Made by a program: the position numbers and the translations under genes. 33,637 bases of DNA from Nitrospira sp. SG-bin2 (GTDB lineage: Bacteria; Nitrospirota; Nitrospiria; Nitrospirales; Nitrospiraceae). The notes under the pieces are model-generated. The model saw only the letters and a program-made list of their open reading frames with translations, had not been told where the DNA came from and did not search any database. Below, one piece after another: positions 15,367 through 24,804 of the stretch (position 1 is its first letter; each line of letters starts with the position of its first letter). Where the stretch lies: the NCBI GenBank assembly GCA_002083405.1, contig LVWT01000027.1, positions 8,635 through 42,271 on the forward strand, written 5' to 3'.

Positions 15367-15976
15367 TTTCGGAGCAGTCTCAGGCCCAATGGTGGCCATG
15401 ATGGTGACCTCGCTGGTTGCCACAGCGGCTTCAGCGGCCTTGAGTATTCAAGGACAAACGCAGCAAAGGAAAGCTGCGGTGGCCTACCAGAACCTACAAG
15501 TTCAGGCCAACCAGGAACAGATGCGGGAAAACCGCGAGCTGGCCACCAAAGCGTACCTCGACCAGGCCGTGCAAGCCAACCAAAGCCTCTCGGAAACCCG
15601 CATTTCCATCGCCGAACAAAACTTCGATACACAGCGCAAGAGTGCGGAAGCTAGAGCCGCCACAATTACCGCTGCGGCGGAGGGCGGAGTCAACGGCGTC
15701 TCGCTCTACGGTCTGCTCGATGACTTCCATCGACAAGAAGCGATGTTCAAATCGCGCAACGATGCCAACCTCCTCTTTAAGGAACGGCAGACGGCGGCGA
15801 GCATCACCAACGCGGCGAACACGGCATCGGGCCGCATCATGCAGGTGAAGCCGTACATCCCCGGCCCCATCGCGCCGGTCGATTACTTTGGTCCTGCGCT
15901 TGGCGTGGTCAACAGTGGTGCGAAGACAGTGATGACTGGCATCGCGTCAGCGGAAGCTGGATCGAAGAAACCATAA
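15359..15976 (+). CDS. Internal virion protein B, T7 gp14-like
   Basis: 205 residues, close to T7 gp14. An N-terminal hydrophobic Ala-rich stretch (MVAMMVTSLVATAASAALSI) is followed by a long coiled-coil region (QTQQRKAAVAYQNLQVQANQ...LATKAYLDQAVQ) and GGVNGVSLYGLLDDFHRQEA. Gp14 is ejected into the host outer membrane and forms part of the DNA-ejection channel with gp15 and gp16. It starts eight bases inside the upstream gene. Confidence 0.9.
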   Translation: MCDFGAVSGPMVAMMVTSLVATAASAALSIQGQTQQRKAAVAYQNLQVQANQEQMRENRELATKAYLDQAVQANQSLSETRISIAEQNFDTQRKSAEARAATITAAAEGGVNGVSLYGLLDDFHRQEAMFKSRNDANLLFKERQTAASITNAANTASGRIMQVKPYIPGPIAPVDYFGPALGVVNSGAKTVMTGIASAEAGSKKP

Positions 15977-15985
15977 GGGAATCAC

Positions 15986-18442
15986 ATGGCAGAGAAGCCC
16001 AGACAAGTCGTCCCCAGCCTTGGGGCACTTCCACAAATTCAACCGCAGGCACAGCCGAAAGACAGCTACGTCCGACCTGGACAGACGGAGTACGGCAAGC
16101 CTGCGGCGACCAATCCGATGCTGCAGTTGAGCCAGGCGTTAGCGAACCTGGAGCCGACGTTACTGCAGGCGACCTCGATGGTCTCGAAGCAGTACGGCGA
16201 GGAAGAGTACGCGAAGGGCGAGAAAGAATTCTGGGAGAACCGCGAGAAGTGGAACTCCATGATTCGCGCTGGCCAGCTCCCTGAAGGAGCCAGCCCGTAT
16301 TTCGTGCGCGGCCTTCAGAGAGCCTCCGTCAAGCAACTAGGGGATGAGTTCGTTGCTGCGATGTCGGCGGCGTTCTACGGGCCGGATGGTGCAGACGCCC
16401 GCCAGAGCGACAACCCGCAGGTGATGACGAACCTGCTTAACACCGTTCGCAAGAAGTTTACCGACGAGAAGCTGAAGAACGGGGACAAGCACCTGTATCA
16501 GCCGCTCGACGTGCAGGAAGTCTTCAATCCGCTGGCCGAACACGGCTATTGGACGATGATGCAGACACATGCGCAGTATCGTGTGCACGAACGCGAGAAG
16601 GAATTCGAGGCCACCGCGTCGGCGGAAATCGGCAACAAGTTGTCGATGCTTCCGACCATGATCAGCAGCGCGGACAGCGATGATGTCCGAAAGCAGTACT
16701 TGGATCAGGTGGGCCGCGAAGTCAACGACGTGCTGTACAACCAGGACTACGGCATCGTCAAGAACGGGATGTCACCCACCAAGGGCAATCAGCTCCTCGT
16801 GGATACCGTCGTCGCCAAGGCGGAATCGACTGGTGACCGGTCCTACCTCGATGTGCTTGATCACATCAAGAACAAGGACGGGGCTCCCATTGGCAAGACA
16901 CAGTACGCGATGGCGAAACGGACCGCAGCAGAAGAACACCTGACTTCGCTGCAGATGCAGAAGGAACACTTCGCCCACTGGAAGGCTGGTCTCCCGTTTG
17001 AGGAGATGTCCCGCGCCCACACGATGCAGGAATGGCAGCGGCAGGATGCCCGGTACGAACGGGAAGTCGCGGGCTGGAAGCAAAAGGACGCACAAATCGC
17101 CACTGAAGAAGTGGTGACCACGCTAGAACGGCGAATCTTCGAGGGTCTCCGCAGGGATGCTACGACCGGGCCGAAAATCATCGACGACGCGATGCAAATG
17201 CTGGAGAAGACCGCGCCGGAGAAAGCCGCCTACATGCGAGGCGTGATCCACACAATCACCAAGCAAAAGACCGACTACGACGACGATCCTTTGACGGTCG
17301 CCCAGCTTCGCGTGGATATGAACACCGACCCGTTGGGCTTCAAGAATGACCGACTCGTGCAGGCGGTCAAAGAACAAAAGCTCAAGTCCAGCACGATGCT
17401 GAAGATGATGGATGACTTAGAGCGGAACCGGCAGAACGCCGACCACCCGTTCCTGAGACAACCGGACTTCCTTGGCATGCTGGATCAGGTGAAGAAGGGC
17501 GCGTTACGGAATGCGGGTGATGAGTACGGTGCCGAAGGTGCACTTCGCGCCGCCGACTCGACCGGCGATTTCCGTGATCTGGCCTTGGAGTGGATCGAGA
17601 AGAACCCACAAGGTAGTCCTGTAGCATTCCGCAATTACATGCGCTCGCAAATCCGCGATGTAATCGAGCGAAACAATATCGAGTACGCCGCAGAGCAGCG
17701 ACAAAATCGTGAACAGCAGGAAAAAGCTGGGAAGACCATCCGCGATGTAACCGGTGCTGAAGTCCGCCAAAAAGAACTCGACGCGGAAGACGAGAATCGT
17801 CAAAAGGACGATCAGAAAAAACAGCTTGAGGAATCGCAAAAACGGGCCGCTGAAGAGCTGAAGCGCCTGAACGAACAGAGTGTCGATACGGGTAGGAAGA
17901 CTTCCGAGGGGCGCAAGATCCTTCGACTCCCTGACGGCAGTTCGGAGACCGAGGGAACCATCACGGTCAAAGACCCACGCATCAACGATGGCCGCCCGAC
18001 GAACATCCCGACAATCTACGGCGGGAAGCACTACTCGGACAAAGAGGCGAAGGACATCATCGTCAAGAACAACGGCGTTGACCCGGATACGGGAAGAAAG
18101 CTCCGCGGCTACTACAGTCAGACCGATGCAGAGATCGCGGCGCGGGAACGGTCAGCACGACTCGGCAAAGAGTACGGGCAGAAACCAGAGCCGACAATTA
18201 CGCCGCAACACCTGCGAACGCTCATGACAAATGAGCAAAAGAAAGAGATCGCGGAACTGCGGAACCGCGTGATCAACCCCGGCGTGGATGTAAAACCAGC
18301 CACGCAGGAAGAACTGAAGGACGCAGTCGTCCGCATCCTGAAGCCGATCTACAAAGAGCACGGCGCGGGGTTGGATGAACTGACACACGGCGTGGAAGAG
18401 TTCATGCGTGCACTCCTTCCGCAACCAAAACCCAAGAAGTAG
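15986..18442 (+). CDS. Internal virion protein C, T7 gp15-like, with an added C-terminal domain
   Basis: 818 residues (T7 gp15 is about 750). The opening is Pro/Gln-rich, then comes the typical helical ejectosome body (LANLEPTLLQATSMVSKQYG, GEKEFWENREKWNSMIRAGQ, YFVRGLQRASVKQLGDEF). A charged coiled coil (RQKDDQKKQLEESQKRAAEE) precedes a distinct small domain at about residues 634-730: GTITVKDPRINDGRPTNIPT, IYGGKHYSDKEAKDIIVKNN, GVDPDTGRKL. That domain recurs in virion proteins of many unrelated phages and looks like an insertion before the last helices. No lytic transglycosylase motif is seen. Confidence 0.88.
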   Translation: MAEKPRQVVPSLGALPQIQPQAQPKDSYVRPGQTEYGKPAATNPMLQLSQALANLEPTLLQATSMVSKQYGEEEYAKGEKEFWENREKWNSMIRAGQLPEGASPYFVRGLQRASVKQLGDEFVAAMSAAFYGPDGADARQSDNPQVMTNLLNTVRKKFTDEKLKNGDKHLYQPLDVQEVFNPLAEHGYWTMMQTHAQYRVHEREKEFEATASAEIGNKLSMLPTMISSADSDDVRKQYLDQVGREVNDVLYNQDYGIVKNGMSPTKGNQLLVDTVVAKAESTGDRSYLDVLDHIKNKDGAPIGKTQYAMAKRTAAEEHLTSLQMQKEHFAHWKAGLPFEEMSRAHTMQEWQRQDARYEREVAGWKQKDAQIATEEVVTTLERRIFEGLRRDATTGPKIIDDAMQMLEKTAPEKAAYMRGVIHTITKQKTDYDDDPLTVAQLRVDMNTDPLGFKNDRLVQAVKEQKLKSSTMLKMMDDLERNRQNADHPFLRQPDFLGMLDQVKKGALRNAGDEYGAEGALRAADSTGDFRDLALEWIEKNPQGSPVAFRNYMRSQIRDVIERNNIEYAAEQRQNREQQEKAGKTIRDVTGAEVRQKELDAEDENRQKDDQKKQLEESQKRAAEELKRLNEQSVDTGRKTSEGRKILRLPDGSSETEGTITVKDPRINDGRPTNIPTIYGGKHYSDKEAKDIIVKNNGVDPDTGRKLRGYYSQTDAEIAARERSARLGKEYGQKPEPTITPQHLRTLMTNEQKKEIAELRNRVINPGVDVKPATQEELKDAVVRILKPIYKEHGAGLDELTHGVEEFMRALLPQPKPKK

Positions 18443-18448
18443 GAGAAC

Positions 18449-21400
18449 ATGGCAGCGGACGAATTCGGGATTGATTGGGAACAGATGGGGAAGGCCCCTG
18501 GTCTCGCGGGACCGACGCCGACAACCCCACAAGTTGATTCGATCCAAGTAGATCAGCCCCCTGCATCAGAGTCACCTTCCGACGAGCCGTCGGCAGTTGG
18601 TGAGATGGGGAAAGACCTTCTGTACCGTGGGGTGTTGGGCGGTGTCGAGCAAGCGGCTCGTGGAACCTACTCCACAGTGAAAGCTGGTGTCGAAGCCGCT
18701 GGTGGTTCGATGCCCGAACTTCCCGAACAACAGATCGAAAACCCTGAGGGCATCGCGGGGCAAATCACCCGCGACGTGACTCAGTTTGGTCTCGGGTTTG
18801 TCGGCGGGATGGGTCTGCTGCGTGCGGCGGGTGTTGCGGGAAAACTCGCGCCGGTCGCCAAGGAAATTCTCGCAAGTGGAATTGGAACCGGGGTGGTCGC
18901 TGATCCAACCGCCCCGCGCCTCTCCAATCTGATACAGAAGTACCCCGCGTTGGAAAATCCCATCACGGAGTACCTGGCGGCGGATGACGAGGACGGAATT
19001 GCGGAGAGCAAATTCAAGGCGGCGCTCGAAGACATGATGACCACGCCTGCTGCGCTCATGCTGTTCAAGACCGTCAAAGCAGCGAGAAGCGCCCTCAGGG
19101 GTGATGAGGCGGAAGTCGCCAAGCTCACCGACGAGATCACGCAGGACGTAGCGCTGGGTGCAGACAATGCTGCCGGTAAAGTGGACATTGAGCTTCCGGA
19201 GATCAAGGTCACGCCGGAAAACGGAGACAAAGCTGCGGCGAAGGTCGCAGAGGAACCTCCGGCTGTCGAGTTCAAGAACGCCAGCGGCCAGGTGATGTTC
19301 AAGCTGACGAAGGACGAAGAGAAGGCGTTCGACGCCCATCTCAACTATCTCGTCAAGAACGACCACCTGGAAGATGTATTCAACTTCCCGGCTTTTGACG
19401 CCTTCAACCCGCGCCGCTCCGGCGCACTTCCCGAGACCCAGGAACTACTGACAAGTCTCGTGCAGTACATCAAGCCGAAGCTTGACGAGAAAATGAAGGG
19501 TGCCATCCGGCCCCACACGGAGGTCGAGAAGTTTGCCGATCTCCTGGGTGAAGACGAGAAGGTGCTCTACGCGCGTCTCCAGCAAGCAGCCAAGCACGCG
19601 GAAGACCTCGACGCCACCATCGTTGCGGCCAAGGGCCTGACGTACAGCCTTGCTCGCACAGCGCGACAACTCGCCACACGGGTGAACTTCGGCACGGCGA
19701 CGACAGAGGAGAAGGCCGCTCTGGGCCTGACGCAACAGCGGCTAACCGACGTGTTCGGGATGACGCTGGCGATCCGCAAGGGAGCCGCTCGGGCTACGTC
19801 AGCAGGCAAGATCAGGACCGGTGAGAAGGACCTCCTGTCGAAGACCGGTGCGGAGAATGGCGAGGACATCGAAGAGCTGGCCAAACTCCTCGCCCTGACG
19901 AAGGACGAAAAGGAGGCGCTCGGTGTCCTGAAGCCAAAGAGCCTGATGGGCAAACTAATCGACGTGCACAACGAGCTGTGGATCAACGGCATTCTGTCGG
20001 GCGTGAAGACGCACGTCGTCAACATGACCTCGGCGGGTGTGAACACCATGCTGCAGCCGTTCAATCAAATTGTTGGCGGGGCGATCCTCCGTGATCCTTC
20101 CCAGATTCGTGAAGGGCTGGCCGTCTATCGCGGACTGCGGACGAGCCTCTTCGATTCATTCGAGATGGCGTCCCGTGCGTTCAAGACCGAGCAGGCCGTG
20201 CTCGATCCCGGCAAGACGACAGACGAGGTTGTCGGGAAAGCAATCTCCGCACAGAACTGGAATCTCGATGGTGAGGGGTGGGGCGGACGCTTCGTAGACT
20301 TCATCGGCGTGGCGGCGCGTATCCCTGGCCGATTCCTCAAAGCGGAAGACGAGTTCTTCAAGCAGATGAACTACCGCGCGAAGGTGATGGCACAGGCCGC
20401 ACGCGAGGCCGGTGAGTTGGTGGCTGGCGGGCAGCTCGACCCGAAGAAATTGGTGGACTACACCGACGGAACGAACGTCACCAAGATCAGCGAAGTCGAA
20501 AAGTATATCCAGGATCGGTTCAAGGCTGCGTTCAATCCTACCGGGACCGGGGCGGATAAGGCCGCGAAGGAATACGCCCGCGAGATCACGTACACGCAAG
20601 ACCTTAACGCGATCAAGACATACGAGTGGTTCGGTAACCCCGGCGCTCGCCTCCAGGCGTTTGCCTCAGGGCATCCGTGGTTGCGTGGCGCCGTGCTCCC
20701 ATTCATCAAAGTGCCAACCAACCTCCTCCGTGCGGTGGGTGACTACACGCCGCCGATTGCCATCCTGAAGAAGGAGGGCATGGACATCCTCACAGGGCAG
20801 CAGGTCGATCCGCAGAAACGTGCGGCGTTCGTCGGCAGGCTGGCGACGGGAACCGCTCTCTGGTCTGCGGCGACTCTGCTCGCGTATGAGGGGCGCATCA
20901 CCGGGAGTGCCTACGGCGACAAGGACATGCGGAACCGCCAACTCGAAAGCGGGTGGCAACCGTATAGTTTCGTGTTCGACGGGCCGAACGGCAAGAAGGA
21001 GTACGTCTCGTTCTCCCGCCTCGATCCGTATGGGTCGTTCTTCGGCCTCGCTGCGGACTGGGCCTACATCGCACAGCACCTAGATGAATCCTCCCAGCAC
21101 AACTGGGCGACCATGGCGACTCTTGCTTTAGCTAAGAACATCGCCAGCAAGTCCTACCTGCAGGGTGTCATCGAATGGGCCTCGATGCTTGGCGGCGGAT
21201 ACACCGCTGAAGAGCAGGTGAAGCGCATGGTGCAGATGCGAGCGGCGTCGTACATCCCGAACTACATGAACCTGTACACCGGGAACGACGAGCTGAAGGA
21301 AGTTCGCTCGGTGACCGACGCCATGATGGCGAAGATCCCAGGCCTCTCCGGCAAGGTGGAGGCGAAGCGGGATTACTTCGGTGAGAAGCGGGTGGCTCCG

Positions 21401-21925
21401 ATGGGCTATCCGTGGAACGCCATTGATCCGTATCCTGTCAGCGAATCGAAGGATAAGGTCCGTGAGGAGCTGGCGCGACTCACGCGCTCACAGGTCGAAG
21501 CGAAGTTCACGATGCCCGACACCAAGATGGGCAACGTAGATTTCACGCAGGTGAAAAACGCCGCTGGGCAAACTGCGTATGACCGGTGGACGGAACTGAT
21601 GGGCACGGTCACGTTGGGTGGGCGGACCTTCCACACCAAGCTGCAGCACATCATGGAGTCGCAGCGGTACAAGGATGGCACTGACGGGACCTCCGCGTAT
21701 CACACGGGGAATCGCGTGGTGATGATCCGCAACGAGCAGGAACGCTACCGCGAGAAAGCTCTCAGGCAAATGCTTGGGGAATTCGAGCAGGAGTTCCGCG
21801 CCGGAAAAATCCCGTTCAATCTCCGCGATGCCGTGAGGACGGACCAGCGCAACGACCGCGCAGTTCAGCACGGGCACCAAGACCGTACCAAAGACCTCCA
21901 GGGCATCCTCAACCTCAATAAATAA
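18449..21925 (+). CDS. Internal virion protein D, T7 gp16-like, lacking a transglycosylase domain
   Basis: 1158 residues (T7 gp16 about 1318). Gp16-like proteins form the core of the ejected DNA channel. Landmarks include two hydrophobic segments (GLGFVGGMGLLRAAGVAGKL and an Ala-rich one near residue 200), LWINGILSGVKTHVVNMTSA, GAVLPFIKVPTNLLRAVGDY, TGTALWSAATLLAYEGRITG and SFSRLDPYGSFFGLAADWAY. The N-terminus is Pro/Ser-rich and shows no soluble lytic transglycosylase motif, whereas T7 gp16 starts with one; the size difference fits its absence. Confidence 0.88.
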   Translation: MAADEFGIDWEQMGKAPGLAGPTPTTPQVDSIQVDQPPASESPSDEPSAVGEMGKDLLYRGVLGGVEQAARGTYSTVKAGVEAAGGSMPELPEQQIENPEGIAGQITRDVTQFGLGFVGGMGLLRAAGVAGKLAPVAKEILASGIGTGVVADPTAPRLSNLIQKYPALENPITEYLAADDEDGIAESKFKAALEDMMTTPAALMLFKTVKAARSALRGDEAEVAKLTDEITQDVALGADNAAGKVDIELPEIKVTPENGDKAAAKVAEEPPAVEFKNASGQVMFKLTKDEEKAFDAHLNYLVKNDHLEDVFNFPAFDAFNPRRSGALPETQELLTSLVQYIKPKLDEKMKGAIRPHTEVEKFADLLGEDEKVLYARLQQAAKHAEDLDATIVAAKGLTYSLARTARQLATRVNFGTATTEEKAALGLTQQRLTDVFGMTLAIRKGAARATSAGKIRTGEKDLLSKTGAENGEDIEELAKLLALTKDEKEALGVLKPKSLMGKLIDVHNELWINGILSGVKTHVVNMTSAGVNTMLQPFNQIVGGAILRDPSQIREGLAVYRGLRTSLFDSFEMASRAFKTEQAVLDPGKTTDEVVGKAISAQNWNLDGEGWGGRFVDFIGVAARIPGRFLKAEDEFFKQMNYRAKVMAQAAREAGELVAGGQLDPKKLVDYTDGTNVTKISEVEKYIQDRFKAAFNPTGTGADKAAKEYAREITYTQDLNAIKTYEWFGNPGARLQAFASGHPWLRGAVLPFIKVPTNLLRAVGDYTPPIAILKKEGMDILTGQQVDPQKRAAFVGRLATGTALWSAATLLAYEGRITGSAYGDKDMRNRQLESGWQPYSFVFDGPNGKKEYVSFSRLDPYGSFFGLAADWAYIAQHLDESSQHNWATMATLALAKNIASKSYLQGVIEWASMLGGGYTAEEQVKRMVQMRAASYIPNYMNLYTGNDELKEVRSVTDAMMAKIPGLSGKVEAKRDYFGEKRVAPMGYPWNAIDPYPVSESKDKVREELARLTRSQVEAKFTMPDTKMGNVDFTQVKNAAGQTAYDRWTELMGTVTLGGRTFHTKLQHIMESQRYKDGTDGTSAYHTGNRVVMIRNEQERYREKALRQMLGEFEQEFRAGKIPFNLRDAVRTDQRNDRAVQHGHQDRTKDLQGILNLNK

Positions 21926-21936
21926 GCGAGTCGTGA

Positions 21937-23151
21937 ATGCCTCTCTCGTACTCCTTCCAAAATGGGAACGGGGTGACAACGAACTTTGTCATCCCGTTTT
22001 CTTTCCTCGATAAATCCCACGTGCACGTCGCAATCGGTGGTGTGGAGAACAACACCTTCACGTGGGTGAACAGCAGCACGGTACAAATCACGCCCGCACC
22101 CCCGAACGGAACGGGCAATGTAAAACTGTATCGCGTGACGCCGCGCAACCAGCAGATCGTTACCTTCACTAACGGTAACGTCCTTGAAGACACCGACCTA
22201 AATGCATCCGCGTTGCAGGGCCTTTACGTCCTGCAGGAATATTTCGAGGCCCCCCCGCAGGCACTTCCGTCTGGCCATTCGATTTACTCGCATACCGACG
22301 CCGACCCCGCAGGTACATACACCAAAGGTACGCTGCTCGTAGTGGGAAACGGGGCATCGTTCGTGAGCCTCGGGCCTGGTACCGACGGACAAACGCTTGA
22401 GGCCGACAGCACCGACAACAAAGGCGTTGCGTGGAAGCAGGGCTTGCGGAAACTCCTCACGACAGTGGGGGATCTTCTCTACTGTGCGTCCGCCGGTGTG
22501 GCTGGGCGTCTCGGAGTAGGAACAGACGGGCAAATTCTTGTGGCTCGACCGAACGCTACACCGCCGATGGCGTGGGAAACTTCGCCGGTCTTCTCGACGG
22601 GCGATGTGAAACCGACGTTTAAGAACGTAGCCGACTCCAGTTGGGTCATGATGAATGACGGGACGATTGGAGACGCCATCAGCGGTGCCACCACCAGAGC
22701 CAATGCGGATACCGCCGCGCTGTTTACGCTGCTCTGGAATAACATCCCGAACACTTGGTGTGCAGTCAGTAGTGGACGCGGAGTTTCAGCAGCGGCGGAC
22801 TTCGCCGCACACAAAACCATTGCACTTCCCAAGGCGCTTGGCCGTTTGTTTGGCGTCGCAGGCGTGGGGGTCGGCTTGACCTCACGCGCGTTGGCGGAGG
22901 TTCTTGGATCAGAAAATTCCATTGTCGTACTACACAACCACGGAATCACTGATCCCGGCCACCTCCACGGTGCGGGCGGGGGTGGTTCCTCAGGACCATT
23001 CGCTATTCCCAGTGATGGTGGCGGCACCGCCGGTGCTTCTTCAAATACAACCACCAACACCACCGGCATCACCATCAACAACTCCGGCAGCTCGGGAACC
23101 GGCATGAACATGCCTCCCACAGTGTTCGCCAACTGGATGATCAAACTATAA
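21937..23151 (+). CDS. Tail fibre protein with T7 gp17-like N-terminus
   Basis: 404 residues. The first ~130 match the T7 tail-fibre attachment domain: MPLSYSFQNGNGVTTNFVIP, LYRVTPRNQQIVTFTNGNVL, EDTDLNASALQGLYVLQEYF. A short middle follows, then a collar-type receptor-binding end with the GTDGQxLxA motif twice, a metal-binding-type cluster HNHGITDPGHLHGAGGG at about 333-349, and GTGMNMPPTVFANWMIKL. The short shaft and modular end suggest host-range exchange. The ribosome site is weak. A chaperone role for the next small gene is possible. Confidence 0.92.
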   Translation: MPLSYSFQNGNGVTTNFVIPFSFLDKSHVHVAIGGVENNTFTWVNSSTVQITPAPPNGTGNVKLYRVTPRNQQIVTFTNGNVLEDTDLNASALQGLYVLQEYFEAPPQALPSGHSIYSHTDADPAGTYTKGTLLVVGNGASFVSLGPGTDGQTLEADSTDNKGVAWKQGLRKLLTTVGDLLYCASAGVAGRLGVGTDGQILVARPNATPPMAWETSPVFSTGDVKPTFKNVADSSWVMMNDGTIGDAISGATTRANADTAALFTLLWNNIPNTWCAVSSGRGVSAAADFAAHKTIALPKALGRLFGVAGVGVGLTSRALAEVLGSENSIVVLHNHGITDPGHLHGAGGGGSSGPFAIPSDGGGTAGASSNTTTNTTGITINNSGSSGTGMNMPPTVFANWMIKL

Positions 23152-23158
23152 GGAGCAC

Positions 23159-23434
23159 ATGCCCCAAGTCACCATCAATCAGGATGGTACCGTATCCGTT
23201 ACTCTCGACCCGCAGGAACAGATTCTTGCGAGTATGGTGTTGGAAGAGCGCGGTGCCGATATCTTCACGGAAGTGTTCCAGTTATGGTTCACGAACACGG
23301 TGAAGGAAGTCATGAACAGCCGATTCGCTAGGCTATCCCAACAAGATCAGGTGCAGCTTCTGGCAAAGATGTCACAAGTCGGCCCCACCCCCGCCGTTAT
23401 ATCGACGGGCACCATTCCCGTGAGCAAACCGTAA
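23159..23434 (+). CDS. Small hypothetical protein after the fibre (91 aa)
   Basis: Start ATG 23159 with AAGGAG upstream. The product begins with a short beta hairpin (VTINQDGTVSVTLDPQEQ) and continues helical (SMVLEERGADIFTEVFQLWF). Small proteins directly after a fibre gene are often fibre-assembly chaperones, but no family signature is seen here. The stop overlaps the next start (TAATG). Confidence 0.68.
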   Translation: MPQVTINQDGTVSVTLDPQEQILASMVLEERGADIFTEVFQLWFTNTVKEVMNSRFARLSQQDQVQLLAKMSQVGPTPAVISTGTIPVSKP

Positions 23435-23742
23435 TGGCTGAACCAAAAATTCGCATCTGCACGGATGTGAATGGTATGTGGGTACGTCAGCTTCTCTTTG
23501 AGCAAGTCGGCGACACTCACCGAGGCCATTATCACTCCGAAGATCACGCGACGTTATTGACCTACGGCTCACTCAGCATAAACGTGGACGGTGTTGGTCA
23601 CACGTACACCGCGCCCCACATCATCGTCATCACCAAAGGAAAACGCCACGATCTTACAGCGTTGGAACCGGGGACGTTGGCCTATTGTGTAGCGCCGGTT
23701 GCTGACGTGCCCACCTTTTATCCACCCAAGGAGACTACGTGA
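23434..23742 (+). CDS. Small cupin-like protein (102 aa)
   Basis: A beta-rich protein with a cupin-type metal motif: GHYHSEDHATLLTYGSLSIN holds the HxH...H cluster, and later VITKGKRHDLTALEPGTLAY supplies the second cupin half with its His. Cupins in phage tail regions may bind sugars or metals or act as fibre accessories. Starts by TAATG overlap and is coupled to the next gene by GTGA. The substrate cannot be told. Confidence 0.65.
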   Translation: MAEPKIRICTDVNGMWVRQLLFEQVGDTHRGHYHSEDHATLLTYGSLSINVDGVGHTYTAPHIIVITKGKRHDLTALEPGTLAYCVAPVADVPTFYPPKETT

Positions 23743-24143
23743 AAAGCGTTCTCGCAACATTCCTTCTACTGTTTGCTCTCAGCATCGCAGACCAATCGTT
23801 CGCGCTCACCGCCACGGTGTCGGGTACGCAGGTGACGCTCGACTATACCGAGCCGTCTGTGAATTCCGACGCGGCCAAGACGCCGCTCGTGGACTTGGCG
23901 AAAACCACGGCCTACTACCTTTTCCCCGGCGCAGCGGCGAAAGTTGCGTGTGGTGAGAAGACGGCCAGCTCACCCACGGGCGGGCAGCCCCGACAAATCC
24001 TGTGTCTTGTTCCCGTGTCCACCGGCCAAGAAGCTGACGTGAAATTCACGGTGACGGCCACGGACCTCTCAGGCAACGAGGGGCCGGAGTCAATTCCGGT
24101 GATCAAGCGCATCGACAAGCTGGCGCCCGGCGCCCCGCAATAA
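23739..24143 (+). CDS. Secreted protein with fibronectin-III-like domain, candidate moron
   Basis: 134 residues from GTG 23739. An N-terminal signal peptide (MKSVLATFLLLFALSIADQSFA) has a likely cut before LTATVSG. The mature part is a single beta-sandwich (TATVSGTQVTLDYTEPSV, VKFTVTATDLSGNEGPESIP) with two Cys. A signal peptide on a late phage gene points to export of a host-envelope-modifying protein or a prophage-encoded cargo trait. It sits among small genes between fibre and terminase, a common cargo site. Confidence 0.65.
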   Translation: MKSVLATFLLLFALSIADQSFALTATVSGTQVTLDYTEPSVNSDAAKTPLVDLAKTTAYYLFPGAAAKVACGEKTASSPTGGQPRQILCLVPVSTGQEADVKFTVTATDLSGNEGPESIPVIKRIDKLAPGAPQ

Positions 24144-24148
24144 CACCG

Positions 24149-24349
24149 ATGACACCCCAACAAGAAGGACAACTCCTTGAACGGGTGGAACGACTCACCG
24201 ACGCTGTGAATGCCAACACGGCCAAGCTCCAAGAGATCGAACAGCGGCTCGCCTACGGGAAGGGATTCCTGGCAGCGATGCTGCTGGTCGCGGGGAGTGT
24301 CGGTGCGTTGGTGGCCGCCCTCGTGCCCAATTTGAAGTGGTTCAAATGA
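24149..24349 (+). CDS. Candidate holin in T7 gp17.5 position (XhlA-like topology)
   Basis: 66 residues: an N-terminal coiled coil (EGQLLERVERLTDAVNANTA...LQEIEQRLAYG), one C-terminal transmembrane helix (GFLAAMLLVAGSVGALVAAL), then a short VPNLKWFK tail. This topology matches haemolysin XhlA-type and class II-like phage holins. The gene lies between fibre and TerS, exactly where T7 has its holin 17.5. Coupled to TerS by ATGA. Confidence 0.62.
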   Translation: MTPQQEGQLLERVERLTDAVNANTAKLQEIEQRLAYGKGFLAAMLLVAGSVGALVAALVPNLKWFK

Positions 24350-24672
24350 GTCGATGCACCCCCACCACCCTGCACAGGCTGAGGGAGCGGCTGGCCAAGG
24401 AGTTCGAGGAGATCCTCAACTCCGGCGAAATCGTGATGAAAAGCGACGGAGAACCGCTGGTGATCGACGGCAAGGTGATCATGAAGCGGCCCAGCCCCGC
24501 GATGTACAACGTGATCCGGCAATTCCTGCGGGACAACGGTATCGACCGGGAGCCGGTGGACGTACCCCCAGGACAGCCTGTGGTTGACTCCCTCCCATTC
24601 GCTGAGGAAGAACCCAAGGAAATCGAGGGTTTACCACAGCATCTCCTGGCGGCTGCAGACCAGGATTTCTAA
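24346..24672 (+). CDS. Terminase small subunit (DNA maturase A), T7 gp18-like
   Basis: 108 residues from ATG 24346 (ATGA overlap with the holin candidate). The order of features fits the T7 family: a helical start (TTLHRLRERLAKEFEEILNS), a short hairpin (GEPLVIDGKVIMKRPSPAMY) and the NVIRQFLRDNGIDREPVD motif, then an acidic tail. It recognises phage DNA for packaging with TerL. The T7 Rz/Rz1 genes that normally separate gp18 and gp19 are absent; only a 132-base gap follows, containing palindrome copy 2 and no gene. Confidence 0.88.
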   Translation: MSRCTPTTLHRLRERLAKEFEEILNSGEIVMKSDGEPLVIDGKVIMKRPSPAMYNVIRQFLRDNGIDREPVDVPPGQPVVDSLPFAEEEPKEIEGLPQHLLAAADQDF

Positions 24673-24770
24673 GAAACGCACACAACTTGAATATGAGCGG
24701 TCGGGAGGCCGTCCTGGGTCTTTGCCCATGATGCCTCCTGATCGTCGCTCCTAGCCCCGGTTCCTTTCGC

Positions 24771-24782
24771 TCCACATATGGA
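24771..24782. repeat. Dispersed palindrome, copy 2
   Basis: TCCACATATGGA within the gap between TerS and TerL, 22 bases before the TerL start. It is identical to copy 3 (27756). Flanks are CGC on the left and AAT on the right. Confidence 0.55.
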
Positions 24783-24804
24783 AATAGCCCACTGAAGGAG
24801 GGGC

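Noticed and set aside
22900..23151. Diversity-generating retroelement variable region at the fibre C-terminus
   Set aside because: No reverse transcriptase gene and no template repeat were found in the window.
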